Below are positions 56,726 through 64,000 of a stretch of 64,000 nt of DNA, piece by piece (position 1 is the stretch's first letter; every line of letters begins with the position of its first letter). The position numbers and the translations under genes were made by a program. The DNA comes from Rhodobacteraceae bacterium HIMB11 (lineage in GTDB: Bacteria; Pseudomonadota; Alphaproteobacteria; Rhodobacterales; Rhodobacteraceae), in the NCBI GenBank assembly GCA_000472185.1, contig AVDB01000003.1, positions 248,001 to 312,000 of the forward strand, in the 5' to 3' direction. The notes under the pieces were generated by a model. That model saw only the letters and a program-made list of their open reading frames with translations, did not search any database and was not told the origin of the DNA.

Positions 56726-58302
56726 ACGCTGCCTCTTTTTCTAGATGTTAAAATCATAACTCCAACCGATAGGGCCACAAAAACAGCGGCAATCGGATGG
56801 GTGAACAAAAACCACGGATCATTCCCTGTAGCGGCATAGGCCTGACGCGCGGTTTCTTCCAATTTTGCGCCAAGGATAAAGGCAATGACAAACGGCAAAG
56901 GCGAAATGCCAAACACCCGCATCAAATAGCCCAAAACACCAAACCCAAGGGCAAAGTACAGCGCTTCGATCCGTGTTTCTTGGACATAGATCGCCGTGAG
57001 GGTTAGCAACAGCACGCTTGGCAACAAAATGTGTTTTGGAATGCGGATCATGAAACCCATTGACCGCATGACACGTCCGCCCACTGTCCAATTCAACGCA
57101 TTGGCTAAAAACATTGTCGTGAAGATGCCAAAGGCCATAACCAATTCAGGATTCAAGTTGACGGGATCGAATTTAAACACCGTCGGGCTTGGGTTGAACC
57201 CACTGATGCTGTCCATCGCAAGCAGCAGGAATACAGCAGCCGCGTTACCAGGAATGCCCAGTGATAAAACGGGCATCAGGTTTGCCCCAGAAACAGCAGA
57301 ATTGGCCGCTTCTGTTGCGGCGATCCCCTTAGGCACACCTTCCCCAAATTTGCCACCTTCTGCATCATCGTGACGGCGTTTTGCAGCGGTGTAACCCAAT
57401 GTTGCCGCAAGGGTTGAACCGATCCCAGGAAGGGCACCAACGACCGTCCCAATAACCGCCGAGCGGAAAATGGTGGGGGCGAGTTTAATACGTTCCGCCA
57501 GTGTCAGTGCGCTATTGGTATCAGATGTTGTAATAGGTTTCATGCGACTGGCACGTTGATCAGATCGCAGGTCATCCAATTCCTTAAACACCGCACCAAT
57601 GATCAGCACCCCCAGAACCGAGGTGGAAATTGGAAATCCCTGCGCCAAGGTTTGTGTGCCCACCGATAAGCGTGGATAAAAATCCTCACCCGTTCCGACA
57701 TATACCGCCAACAACCCCAAGCCTGTCGAAATCAATCCCCGACCAACGGAGCCGCCAACCACAGCCGAAATGAACGATAGGGACAGGATAAGCAGTGCCG
57801 TTTTTTCGGGTAGGTCCAAATAACGTTCAACCATGATCGCCAAGAAGGGTGCACCGATTATCAGCACCAAATCCGAAAATGTATCACCGGATACTGATGA
57901 AAAATGTGCAATGCGCAGGGCGCGTTTCGCCTCGCCCCGTTTGGCCATGGGGTAACCATCCAGTGTTGTCATAAACGCATCCGGTGTCCCGGGTGTGTTG
58001 AATAGGATGGCAGGCACGGCGCCGCCAACGGTTGCCCCCTTCATCACTCCGATTAAAAATCCCAGAACGGGTAGCAGCGCATCGGTGTTGTAACCGAATG
58101 TCGAAATCAAAATGGGCAGCGAAATCGCCATCGCAACAGGCCCCGCCAACCCAGGGGTTGCACCCACCAGAATGCCCAAAAAGAAACCAGAAATCACCAT
58201 GATCACAGTGATCGAAATGGCCAGGCCAAATATCGAAAATGCCTCGGGCCCCTGAAAGACGGCCAAAATGCCCAACCATATGTAATCCAGCACGCTCATC
58301 AA
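56722..58302 (-). CDS. tctA: Tripartite tricarboxylate transporter, large permease TctA
   Basis: A 526-residue membrane protein with the TctA signature LGILVGATPGLAGPVAMAISLP near the N-terminus and the repeated motif VGALPGIGSTLAATLGYTAAKR around residue 310. It imports carboxylates or other anions with the binding protein TctC. ATG overlaps the tctB stop (ATGA), and its stop overlaps the sulfatase start. Confidence 0.93.
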   Translation of the reverse strand: MMSVLDYIWLGILAVFQGPEAFSIFGLAISITVIMVISGFFLGILVGATPGLAGPVAMAISLPILISTFGYNTDALLPVLGFLIGVMKGATVGGAVPAILFNTPGTPDAFMTTLDGYPMAKRGEAKRALRIAHFSSVSGDTFSDLVLIIGAPFLAIMVERYLDLPEKTALLILSLSFISAVVGGSVGRGLISTGLGLLAVYVGTGEDFYPRLSVGTQTLAQGFPISTSVLGVLIIGAVFKELDDLRSDQRASRMKPITTSDTNSALTLAERIKLAPTIFRSAVIGTVVGALPGIGSTLAATLGYTAAKRRHDDAEGGKFGEGVPKGIAATEAANSAVSGANLMPVLSLGIPGNAAAVFLLLAMDSISGFNPSPTVFKFDPVNLNPELVMAFGIFTTMFLANALNWTVGGRVMRSMGFMIRIPKHILLPSVLLLTLTAIYVQETRIEALYFALGFGVLGYLMRVFGISPLPFVIAFILGAKLEETARQAYAATGNDPWFLFTHPIAAVFVALSVGVMILTSRKRGSV

Positions 58303-58853
58303 ACATCCCCGTTGGGCGGCAACAAGAGATCCTCAAACGGAAGGTCATAGACCAGTATCAACACAAGTGACCAAATCAGACCGATCACAAGTGCACGGTG
58401 CGACAGGCGTCCTTCGACGACGGCGATCATTCCGCCAATCATGATCATTCCGCCAATCAAAAATCCGATATGTTTGACCCCAATCACGTCACGCAGCAAT
58501 CGATATTCCAGTTCCAGACCAGAAATCGCCGCATAGGTGTTTATCAAAATCGGCCCCAAATGACGCATCACCGAGAGAGCGACCAAGATGACAATGACAA
58601 GTTTGAGGAAAAAGACAAATTGCGCAGCCGCCATGGTGAACTGCGCCTCATCCCGCTTTTCAAATAGCAGGATCAAAGCCGCCCCAAACAACACAAATCC
58701 CGCGGCAAGCGTTGGCGCCAAGGAGTCGCCGATCACCCAGTGCCGACGCATTTTTTCCAACAATCCTGTTTCGACATCATTGGGAATCCATACGCCCAAG
58801 ACAACGATGGCAAAGACCAAAAATATAACTGCTGTGAATTTGTTTGGTGTCAT
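58299..58853 (-). CDS. tctB: Tripartite tricarboxylate transporter, small permease TctB
   Basis: A 184-residue protein with four to five hydrophobic helices (for example FTAVIFLVFAIVVLGVWIP, VILVALSVMRHLGPILINT, LIGGMIMIGGMIAVVEG), the usual TctB size and shape. I chose ATG 58853; a start at 58874 would lie inside the terminator hairpin that follows tctC. Coupled to tctA by ATGA. Confidence 0.85.
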   Translation of the reverse strand: MTPNKFTAVIFLVFAIVVLGVWIPNDVETGLLEKMRRHWVIGDSLAPTLAAGFVLFGAALILLFEKRDEAQFTMAAAQFVFFLKLVIVILVALSVMRHLGPILINTYAAISGLELEYRLLRDVIGVKHIGFLIGGMIMIGGMIAVVEGRLSHRALVIGLIWSLVLILVYDLPFEDLLLPPNGDV

Positions 58854-58860
58854 GAAGAAA

Positions 58861-58890
58861 TAAAAAGGCCCCATGTTTCAGGGGCCCTTT
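58861..58890 (-). terminator. Terminator/attenuator between tctC and tctB
   Basis: On the minus strand GGGCCCCTGAAACATGGGGCC forms a stem of 6-7 bp with a short loop, followed by TTTTTA. It lies 15 bp after the tctC stop. Such a hairpin would let the binding protein be made in excess of the two permeases. Confidence 0.7.
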
Positions 58891-58903
58891 CGCTGAATTA
58901 GGT

Positions 58904-59857
58904 TTATTCAGATGCTGCTTTCAGTAGATCACCTGCCGACGCATAATCTGACGCGACCATTGCATCCAGATCACCACCCATGATGACAGATGCGCCACCG
59001 AACGCCTTTTTGATCAAACCGCCAGCTTTTGTTTCAGTGTTTTCAACAACACCTTTGATCGCGTTGGCCAACGCGGCGCGCGCATCATCGGGCATACCAG
59101 CTGGACCCATGAACATGAAATAACCATCGGCAGAAAATTCAACGCCTAGATCCGCAAATGTTGGGGCATCAGGTGTCTGAACCAAGGGTGCCTTAAGCGC
59201 AGAAGCAAGGTTTACCAAATCACCCGCGGCCACGCCCTTGGCTTGGATACCTGCCATGAAACCGATGTCCATGTCACCCGCATTCACACCGTTCATGACA
59301 GCCTTGCCACCTTTGACAGAGATGATGTTGAAATCAACACCCTGCGCCTTGCCCAAAAGATAAGCAAGATCGGCCAAGCGTGGGCTCATCACACCGAAAC
59401 GGATATCCTGACCAGATTTTGCCGCCGCGACGACATCTGCCATCGTGTTCCAACCTTTGTCAGACCGCGCCACAACACCCATTTGGAAACCTGCAGTTGT
59501 TGTAATCGGCGTAAAGTCCGCCGGTGTCATGCCACTGTTTGAAGCAGCCATATTGTACCCAAGCGTTTCGGTCACGGCCATGCCGATAACGGTGCCGTCA
59601 TTTGCTTCTGACTTCATCGCAGCCGCGAGGTTCAAACCGCCTTTGCCTGTGACTTGCTCAGGAATAAAGGACCAACCCAAAGTTGCCTCTAACTCTTCTG
59701 CGATCAAACGTGCTTGGGTATCTGCGCCACCCCCTGCTGCGAATGCTATCATAAGTTTTACTGGACCCGCTGGTTTCCAGTCTTCTGCAGCTGCGCCAAG
59801 CGCTGTTGCCGCGACAATACCAAGTGCCGCCGCACCCGTTTTCAGCCATTGAAACAT
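58904..59857 (-). CDS. tctC: Tripartite tricarboxylate transporter substrate-binding protein TctC
   Basis: A 317-residue periplasmic binding protein. The signal peptide is LKTGAAALGIVAATALGAAA before EDW; KPAGPVKLMIAFAAGGGADTQ and the interior FGVMSPRLADLAYLLGKAQG match the BUG/TctC family. It captures the ligand for TctAB. The ligand is unknown; the linked sulfatase suggests a sulfated or carboxylated small molecule. Confidence 0.93.
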   Translation of the reverse strand: MFQWLKTGAAALGIVAATALGAAAEDWKPAGPVKLMIAFAAGGGADTQARLIAEELEATLGWSFIPEQVTGKGGLNLAAAMKSEANDGTVIGMAVTETLGYNMAASNSGMTPADFTPITTTAGFQMGVVARSDKGWNTMADVVAAAKSGQDIRFGVMSPRLADLAYLLGKAQGVDFNIISVKGGKAVMNGVNAGDMDIGFMAGIQAKGVAAGDLVNLASALKAPLVQTPDAPTFADLGVEFSADGYFMFMGPAGMPDDARAALANAIKGVVENTETKAGGLIKKAFGGASVIMGGDLDAMVASDYASAGDLLKAASE

Positions 59858-59919
59858 AATAATCCTCCCGATTAGATTGACATACTCTGAACCGTTCGGC
59901 GTTCTTGGGTCAAGAAAAA

Positions 59920-59935
59920 AGTTGACGTATCAACT
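59920..59935. promoter_or_regulatory. 16-bp palindromic operator between tctC and marR
   Basis: AGTTGACGTATCAACT is a perfect inverted repeat (AGTTGA-CGTA-TCAACT). It lies 63 bp from the tctC start and 60 bp from the marR start in the divergent region. MarR dimers usually bind such 16-20 bp palindromes, so this is the best candidate operator for the whole locus. Confidence 0.65.
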
Positions 59936-59994
59936 AATTTAACGTTTGCTTTGCTGATGAACACCGGATTTCACATAACATTTGGGGCCTGTGC

Positions 59995-60450
59995 GTGAAT
60001 ATAGATGACCTAGAAGTCCAACAATTTTTGACCTATCGGCTTGCGCGGACGCACATGCGGTTAAACGCGCAAGCGATCAGAATTCTAAAACGAAACGCGG
60101 GCCTGACATTGACGCAGTGGCGGGTGATCGCCCTACTTGCAGGAACAGATTGCAAAAATTCATCAGATATCGAACGTCAAATTGGGATGGATAAAGGGCA
60201 ACTTTCGCGCACAATTCGCGGGCTGACTGACGCGGGTTATGTAAAGTTTAAAACAGACGCAAAAGATCACAGAAAATCGAATTTAAAGCTGACGGCCAAG
60301 GCGCAGAAGATTTATGATCAAACTTTGCCCTTAATGCGCAATCGGCAACGCAGTTTGTTTGCCCATTTAGACGAAACCGAGATCAAGGCCATCTATTCAG
60401 CGTTAGAAAAGCTGGAACGCGCCGCACAATTGTCAGAGGATGAATTATGA
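59995..60450 (+). CDS. MarR family transcriptional regulator
   Basis: A 151-residue winged-helix protein. LTLTQWRVIALLAGTD starts the DNA-binding domain; SDIERQIGMDKGQLSRTIRGL is the recognition helix; GYVKFKTDAKDHRKSNLKLT is the wing. The start is GTG 59995. It overlaps the next gene (sulfatase) as ATGA and is divergent from tctC, with a palindrome between. It probably senses the substrate of this locus. Confidence 0.9.
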   Translation: MNIDDLEVQQFLTYRLARTHMRLNAQAIRILKRNAGLTLTQWRVIALLAGTDCKNSSDIERQIGMDKGQLSRTIRGLTDAGYVKFKTDAKDHRKSNLKLTAKAQKIYDQTLPLMRNRQRSLFAHLDETEIKAIYSALEKLERAAQLSEDEL

Positions 60451-61874
60451 GCCAATCAAATTTCTTGGTTATCATGTCAGATGAACACCAAGGCCGCGCC
60501 ATGGGATGTGCAGGTCATGATTTTGTAAAAACACCTAATTTGGATCGCCTTGCCGCGCGCGGAACACGCTTTAGCGAGGCTTACACACCCTGTCCGATTT
60601 GTGTGCCTGCCCGCGCGTCCTTTGCAACAGGTAAACATGTGCATGAAACGCGTCTGTGGGACAACGCAATGCCCTATACGGGCCAATTGCCAGGCTGGGG
60701 TCACGCCTTGCAAGACAATAGCATCCCTGTCGAGTCGATCGGAAAATTGCATTATCGCAGCCAAGAAGACCCCGCAGGATTCGATGTCGAACATATTCCG
60801 ATGATGGTTGTTGGTGGCGTTGGTATGGTTTGGGCATCCATACGGAAAGAGGATGAACGCATCACCCCCAATGCCCGTATGCTGGGCGGTTATATCGGAC
60901 CGGGCGAAAGCAAGTACACCGAATATGATGCCGCCGTCACCGAACGGACCGTCGAATGGATCAAACAGGCCGCAAACCGCGATACACCATGGTGTCTCTA
61001 TGTGGGATTGGTTGCGCCCCATTTCCCGCTGATCGTTCCCGAAGAATATTACGAAATGTATCCAGAAGGTTCCATTCCTGAACCTGAATTACACCCCAAA
61101 ACCGGGTATGAACGCCATCCTTGGGTTGAAAAACAAAATGGCAATTTCAACAGCGAAGACCAATTTGTGGACGCCACTGAACGTAAACGCGCCTTTTCTG
61201 CCTATTATGGTCTGGTCACATGGCTGGATCAAAACATCGGTTTGATCATGGACGCCTTGGACGCATCGGGTCAGACGGAAAATACAACTGTGGTCTACAC
61301 ATCAGATCATGGGGATAATGTTGGTGAACGCGGTCTGTGGGGTAAATCAAATCTATACCAAGAAAGTGTTCATATCCCAATGATCATGGCGGGGCCTGAC
61401 GTGCCCGTTGGCGAATGCAAAACACCTGTTTCGCTTTTAGATTTGGCCCATACGATCCCTGATCACTTTGGCGTTGCATTCGACGGCCGGGCATCCCATC
61501 AGCCCTTGCATGATGTAATTGCAGCGGTGGAACAACCAGACCGCCCAATCCTAAGCCAATATCACGCAGCAGGCGCGGTTTCAGGGGCCTATATGTATAA
61601 AAAAGGGCGTTGGAAACTGAACTATTACGTTGATTTTCCGCCTGAATTGTTTGACCTGCAAAATGATCCGAAAGAACACTTTGATTTGGCCAATGATCCA
61701 GAATATGCCGACACGCTTGCAAGCCTAGAGGCCGAGCTTCGCGCCATTTTGGACCCAGAGTCCGTTGACAGGATCGCATTTGCGGATCAAGCGGATCTAA
61801 TCGCATTCCACGGTGGTCGCGATGCCGCGCTTGCGCTGGGCGCCCCCGGAGCGACGCCACCACCCAAGGTATGA
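60447..61874 (+). CDS. Sulfatase (type I, Cys-formylglycine), second copy
   Basis: A 475-residue enzyme. FLVIMSDEHQGRAMGCAG binds the metal, CPICVPARASFATG has the CxPxR signature and YTSDHGDNVGERGLWGKSN the metal ligands. No signal peptide. It is related in type to the sulfatase at 55.2 kb but differs much in sequence, so the two may act on different esters or on different positions of one substrate. Coupled to marR. Confidence 0.92.
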   Translation: MSQSNFLVIMSDEHQGRAMGCAGHDFVKTPNLDRLAARGTRFSEAYTPCPICVPARASFATGKHVHETRLWDNAMPYTGQLPGWGHALQDNSIPVESIGKLHYRSQEDPAGFDVEHIPMMVVGGVGMVWASIRKEDERITPNARMLGGYIGPGESKYTEYDAAVTERTVEWIKQAANRDTPWCLYVGLVAPHFPLIVPEEYYEMYPEGSIPEPELHPKTGYERHPWVEKQNGNFNSEDQFVDATERKRAFSAYYGLVTWLDQNIGLIMDALDASGQTENTTVVYTSDHGDNVGERGLWGKSNLYQESVHIPMIMAGPDVPVGECKTPVSLLDLAHTIPDHFGVAFDGRASHQPLHDVIAAVEQPDRPILSQYHAAGAVSGAYMYKKGRWKLNYYVDFPPELFDLQNDPKEHFDLANDPEYADTLASLEAELRAILDPESVDRIAFADQADLIAFHGGRDAALALGAPGATPPPKV

Positions 61875-61956
61875 TTTCAAACCGCATTCTTTTGTGATCT
61901 TGGGCGAAGAATAGCAATTGATCCTATTGCCGAATTCAATAGGATCAGATTTCAGA

Positions 61957-63450
61957 ATGCGCAGAAATCGAAACAAATCGAATACAGAAAAAGCAGGCGG
62001 GATGCCCATAAACCACCGCGTCGGCGGTGGCATCCATCGACTATCACAAGACGACCTAAACCTATTGCTGGACGCTGCCATTCAAATTTTGGAAACCATT
62101 GGATTGGCCGAGGTTTCATCCGAAATCAGCGACACCATGCGTGATGCAGGTGCAAAACTATCGGGCGGGCGCACCACAATACCCCGAACCCTTGTTTTAG
62201 AAGCCGTCGATGCCATGCCGAAAACCGTTTTACTGGCAGGCCAAGCAGCCGAGTTTGATATGCAGGTCGGCGGCGAAAACGTCTATTTAGGGACGGGTGG
62301 CGCAGCGCCCATGGTGCAGGATTTGACATCTACGGATTACAGGGCCGCCGAGTTGCGCGATTTATATGACGCAGCCCGCATCGCCCATAATTGCAGGCAC
62401 ATCGATTTTTTTGCGCGTTCCGTTGTCGCGCGCGATATCGACGATCCCCTGAAACTTGATCGTGCGACAACGGCTGCATCGCTTATGGGATGTGCCAAAC
62501 ATGTGGTGGTCCAAGCCTCAGACGCGGCACATGTGGGTGACATCGCGCGGCTTTGTCATGACATCGCGGGCGGCGAGGATGCATTTCGCGCCCGCCCCTT
62601 TTTATCGCTAAATATCAATCATGCGGTGCCGCCCCTACGGTTACACAACGAAAGCATGTTGGTTATGCGAACTGCCATCAAATTTGGTATTCCAGTGCAT
62701 TGTAACGTGTTTGGCCAAGTTGGCGCATCAAGCCCCGTCACACTGGCGAGCGCTGCTGCACAAACGCTTGCGGAAACCTTTGCAGGGTTGGTGTGGGTGC
62801 ACATGATAGACCCCGCCGCCCCCCGCATCGCGGGGCCTCGTCCCATGATCACCGATCTACGCACAGGTGGTTTGGCGGGTGGATCGGGTGAACAGGCGCT
62901 GGCCAACACAATGGCGTTACAGGTTCTGCGGCATTTGAATGTTCCCTGTTCCATCATCGCGGGCGCGACAGGGAGCCGACATGTAGACCACCAAGCAGGC
63001 TATGAAAAAGCATTGGGCATTTCGGCCGCAATTTCCGCAGGTGCCAATTTGGTGACGCAAGCCGCAGGTAGCCAAGCAAGCCTTATGGGAACCAGCCTTG
63101 CTGGAATGGTTGCAGACAATGATATGCTGGGCGCAGTATTACGCGCACACGCACCCGTTACGATTTCGCAAGACACACTCGCACTAGATACCATCCAAGC
63201 GGTGGTGGAAGGTGAGGGTCATTTCTTGGGTCAACCAGAAACCTATGCCCGCATGCGCAGTGATTTTGTCTACCCTGACCTCTCTGAACGTGCAGGGTCA
63301 ACAGACTTTGATCAATCTAGGGCAGCTGACATGCAGCAGCGTGCCATCCATCGGGCGCACGACATACTAAACGGTCCAAAACAAACCCATCTACCCAAAC
63401 ACATTCATGACGCTTTGGCGGCAGAGTTCGGAATTGGAACATCGATATGA
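61957..63450 (+). CDS. Trimethylamine methyltransferase (MttB) family protein, non-pyrrolysine
   Basis: A 497-residue protein of the MttB family: HRVGGGIHRLSQDDLNLLLD, ILETIGLAEVSSE, TGGAAPMVQDL and SGSGEQ-type loop GLAGGSGEQALANT. The frame has no in-frame TAG, so it lacks pyrrolysine, as the MtgB-type glycine-betaine and carnitine enzymes do. Such enzymes usually pass a methyl group to a corrinoid protein; none is encoded in the visible part. I prefer ATG 61957 (AGGAT upstream) to the TTG at 61918. Overlaps the next gene by 4 bp. Confidence 0.86.
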   Translation: MRRNRNKSNTEKAGGMPINHRVGGGIHRLSQDDLNLLLDAAIQILETIGLAEVSSEISDTMRDAGAKLSGGRTTIPRTLVLEAVDAMPKTVLLAGQAAEFDMQVGGENVYLGTGGAAPMVQDLTSTDYRAAELRDLYDAARIAHNCRHIDFFARSVVARDIDDPLKLDRATTAASLMGCAKHVVVQASDAAHVGDIARLCHDIAGGEDAFRARPFLSLNINHAVPPLRLHNESMLVMRTAIKFGIPVHCNVFGQVGASSPVTLASAAAQTLAETFAGLVWVHMIDPAAPRIAGPRPMITDLRTGGLAGGSGEQALANTMALQVLRHLNVPCSIIAGATGSRHVDHQAGYEKALGISAAISAGANLVTQAAGSQASLMGTSLAGMVADNDMLGAVLRAHAPVTISQDTLALDTIQAVVEGEGHFLGQPETYARMRSDFVYPDLSERAGSTDFDQSRAADMQQRAIHRAHDILNGPKQTHLPKHIHDALAAEFGIGTSI

Positions 63451-64000
63451 ACACATCATTGAAAATAGCCATCATTGGGACGGGGGCCATGGGGTCCATT
63501 TACGCGGCGCGATTATCAAATGCGGGCCACTCTGTCTGCGCCATAGATGTTTGGGCAGATCACGTTGATGCCATGAATGCAGGTGGCCTAACGATTGATG
63601 GACCAGAGGGTCGATTACGGGCAGCCAACATTCGGGCAACCCGCGAACTGCCACCCGATGAACCCTTTGATCTCTATGTCATTGCAACAAAATCCTTTGC
63701 TGTCCGCAATAGTGCAGAGGCGATTTCCAAAACACTTACGCCCCGCGCGATGGTGCTGACCATTCAAAACGGCCTGGGCGCAGGCGACGATGTCGCCGCC
63801 TTCGTTCCAAAATCCCAAATCATTCTGGGCGTTGCTGAGGGGTTTGGCGCGTCAATGATGGGGCCTGCGCATGCAGCACACACATCCATGAAACAAATCC
63901 GTTTGGGCCTGATGCACGGAGCCGATGACCACAGGTTATCCCGCATCGTCGACGCCTGGCGCAGTGGAGGATTTCATATTGAAATCTATGATGACATCGC
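63447..64000 (+). CDS. Ketopantoate reductase family protein (3' partial)
   Basis: The gene starts at ATG 63447, overlapping the mttB stop (ATGA), and runs out of the window after 184 codons. IAIIGTGAMGSIYAARLSNAG is the nucleotide-binding motif; YVIATKSFAVRNS carries the Lys of the ApbA/PanE family and LTIQNGLGAGDD the Asn. Family members reduce 2-keto acids. In this locus a catabolic rather than pantothenate role is likely. Confidence 0.88.
   Translation, partial: MNTSLKIAIIGTGAMGSIYAARLSNAGHSVCAIDVWADHVDAMNAGGLTIDGPEGRLRAANIRATRELPPDEPFDLYVIATKSFAVRNSAEAISKTLTPRAMVLTIQNGLGAGDDVAAFVPKSQIILGVAEGFGASMMGPAHAAHTSMKQIRLGLMHGADDHRLSRIVDAWRSGGFHIEIYDDI

Overview
The window looks like a piece of chromosome from a marine, roseobacter-lineage alphaproteobacterium (Rhodobacteraceae or close). 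This rests on gene order and gene families: murA-DUF2948-hisD-UPF0262-LMW phosphatase, rpmH-rnpA-yidD, yidC-MOSC-engB-argB, phaA-phaB, leucine-catabolism genes, a tripartite tricarboxylate transporter and a non-pyrrolysine MttB-type methyltransferase. No species can be named from sequence alone. Genes are tightly packed, many overlap by ATGA or TGATG, and many are in short operons.

Layout. 0-2.2 kb: end of a BMP-type ABC permease, then a TauE/SafE exporter with its TIGR02186 partner. 2.2-7.3 kb: acyl-CoA and leucine catabolism (SDR, thioesterase, methylglutaconyl-CoA hydratase, HMG-CoA lyase) and a class V PLP enzyme. 6.7-12 kb: a long minus-strand operon running from a small basic protein through murA, DUF2948, hisD, UPF0262 and a phosphatase to an NTF2-like protein and a GNAT enzyme. 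12-18.4 kb: tRNA-Thr, transporters, the hisC-tyrC operon, rpsD and small exported proteins.

18.5-23.7 kb is the most unusual part. A roughly 5 kb segment next to tRNA-Arg(ACG) is bounded by a 122-bp inverted repeat (112 of 122 identical). Each copy carries the 3' end of tRNA-Arg plus the leader and start codon of a tyrosine integrase. Inside are a small unknown gene, a divergent S21 gene, an htpG whose base composition is more AT-rich than its surroundings, a row of DnaA-box-like motifs and structured non-coding DNA. The full integrase copy is frameshifted and has lost a catalytic histidine. I read this as a decayed, rearranged tRNA island.

23.7-27.2 kb: a kinase / flavin disulfide oxidoreductase / TVP38 operon. 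27.4-36.4 kb: rpmH-rnpA-yidD, a frameshifted hydrolase, ttcA, and yidC-MOSC-engB-argB followed by two membrane/redox genes. 36.4-44.7 kb: an orphan sialic-acid-type synthase, an SH3 protein, a hydroxyacid reductase, an extradiol-type dioxygenase, phaB and phaA, an EAL protein, tag and a DMT exporter. 44.8-45.3 kb: a broken polysaccharide-export gene.

45.4-64 kb is accessory catabolism: two Gfo/Idh/MocA oxidoreductases with a GH3 beta-glucosidase and a phytanoyl-CoA-dioxygenase-like enzyme, then a block of small conserved proteins and two SDRs. It ends in a divergent locus, tctC-tctB-tctA-sulfatase facing marR-sulfatase-mttB-ketopantoate-reductase-like. A 16-bp palindrome lies between the two arms. 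Both sulfatases lack a signal peptide, so the locus probably imports a small sulfated or methylated compound and breaks it down in the cytoplasm. A candidate small RNA with its own promoter and terminator lies at about 50.15-50.21 kb.
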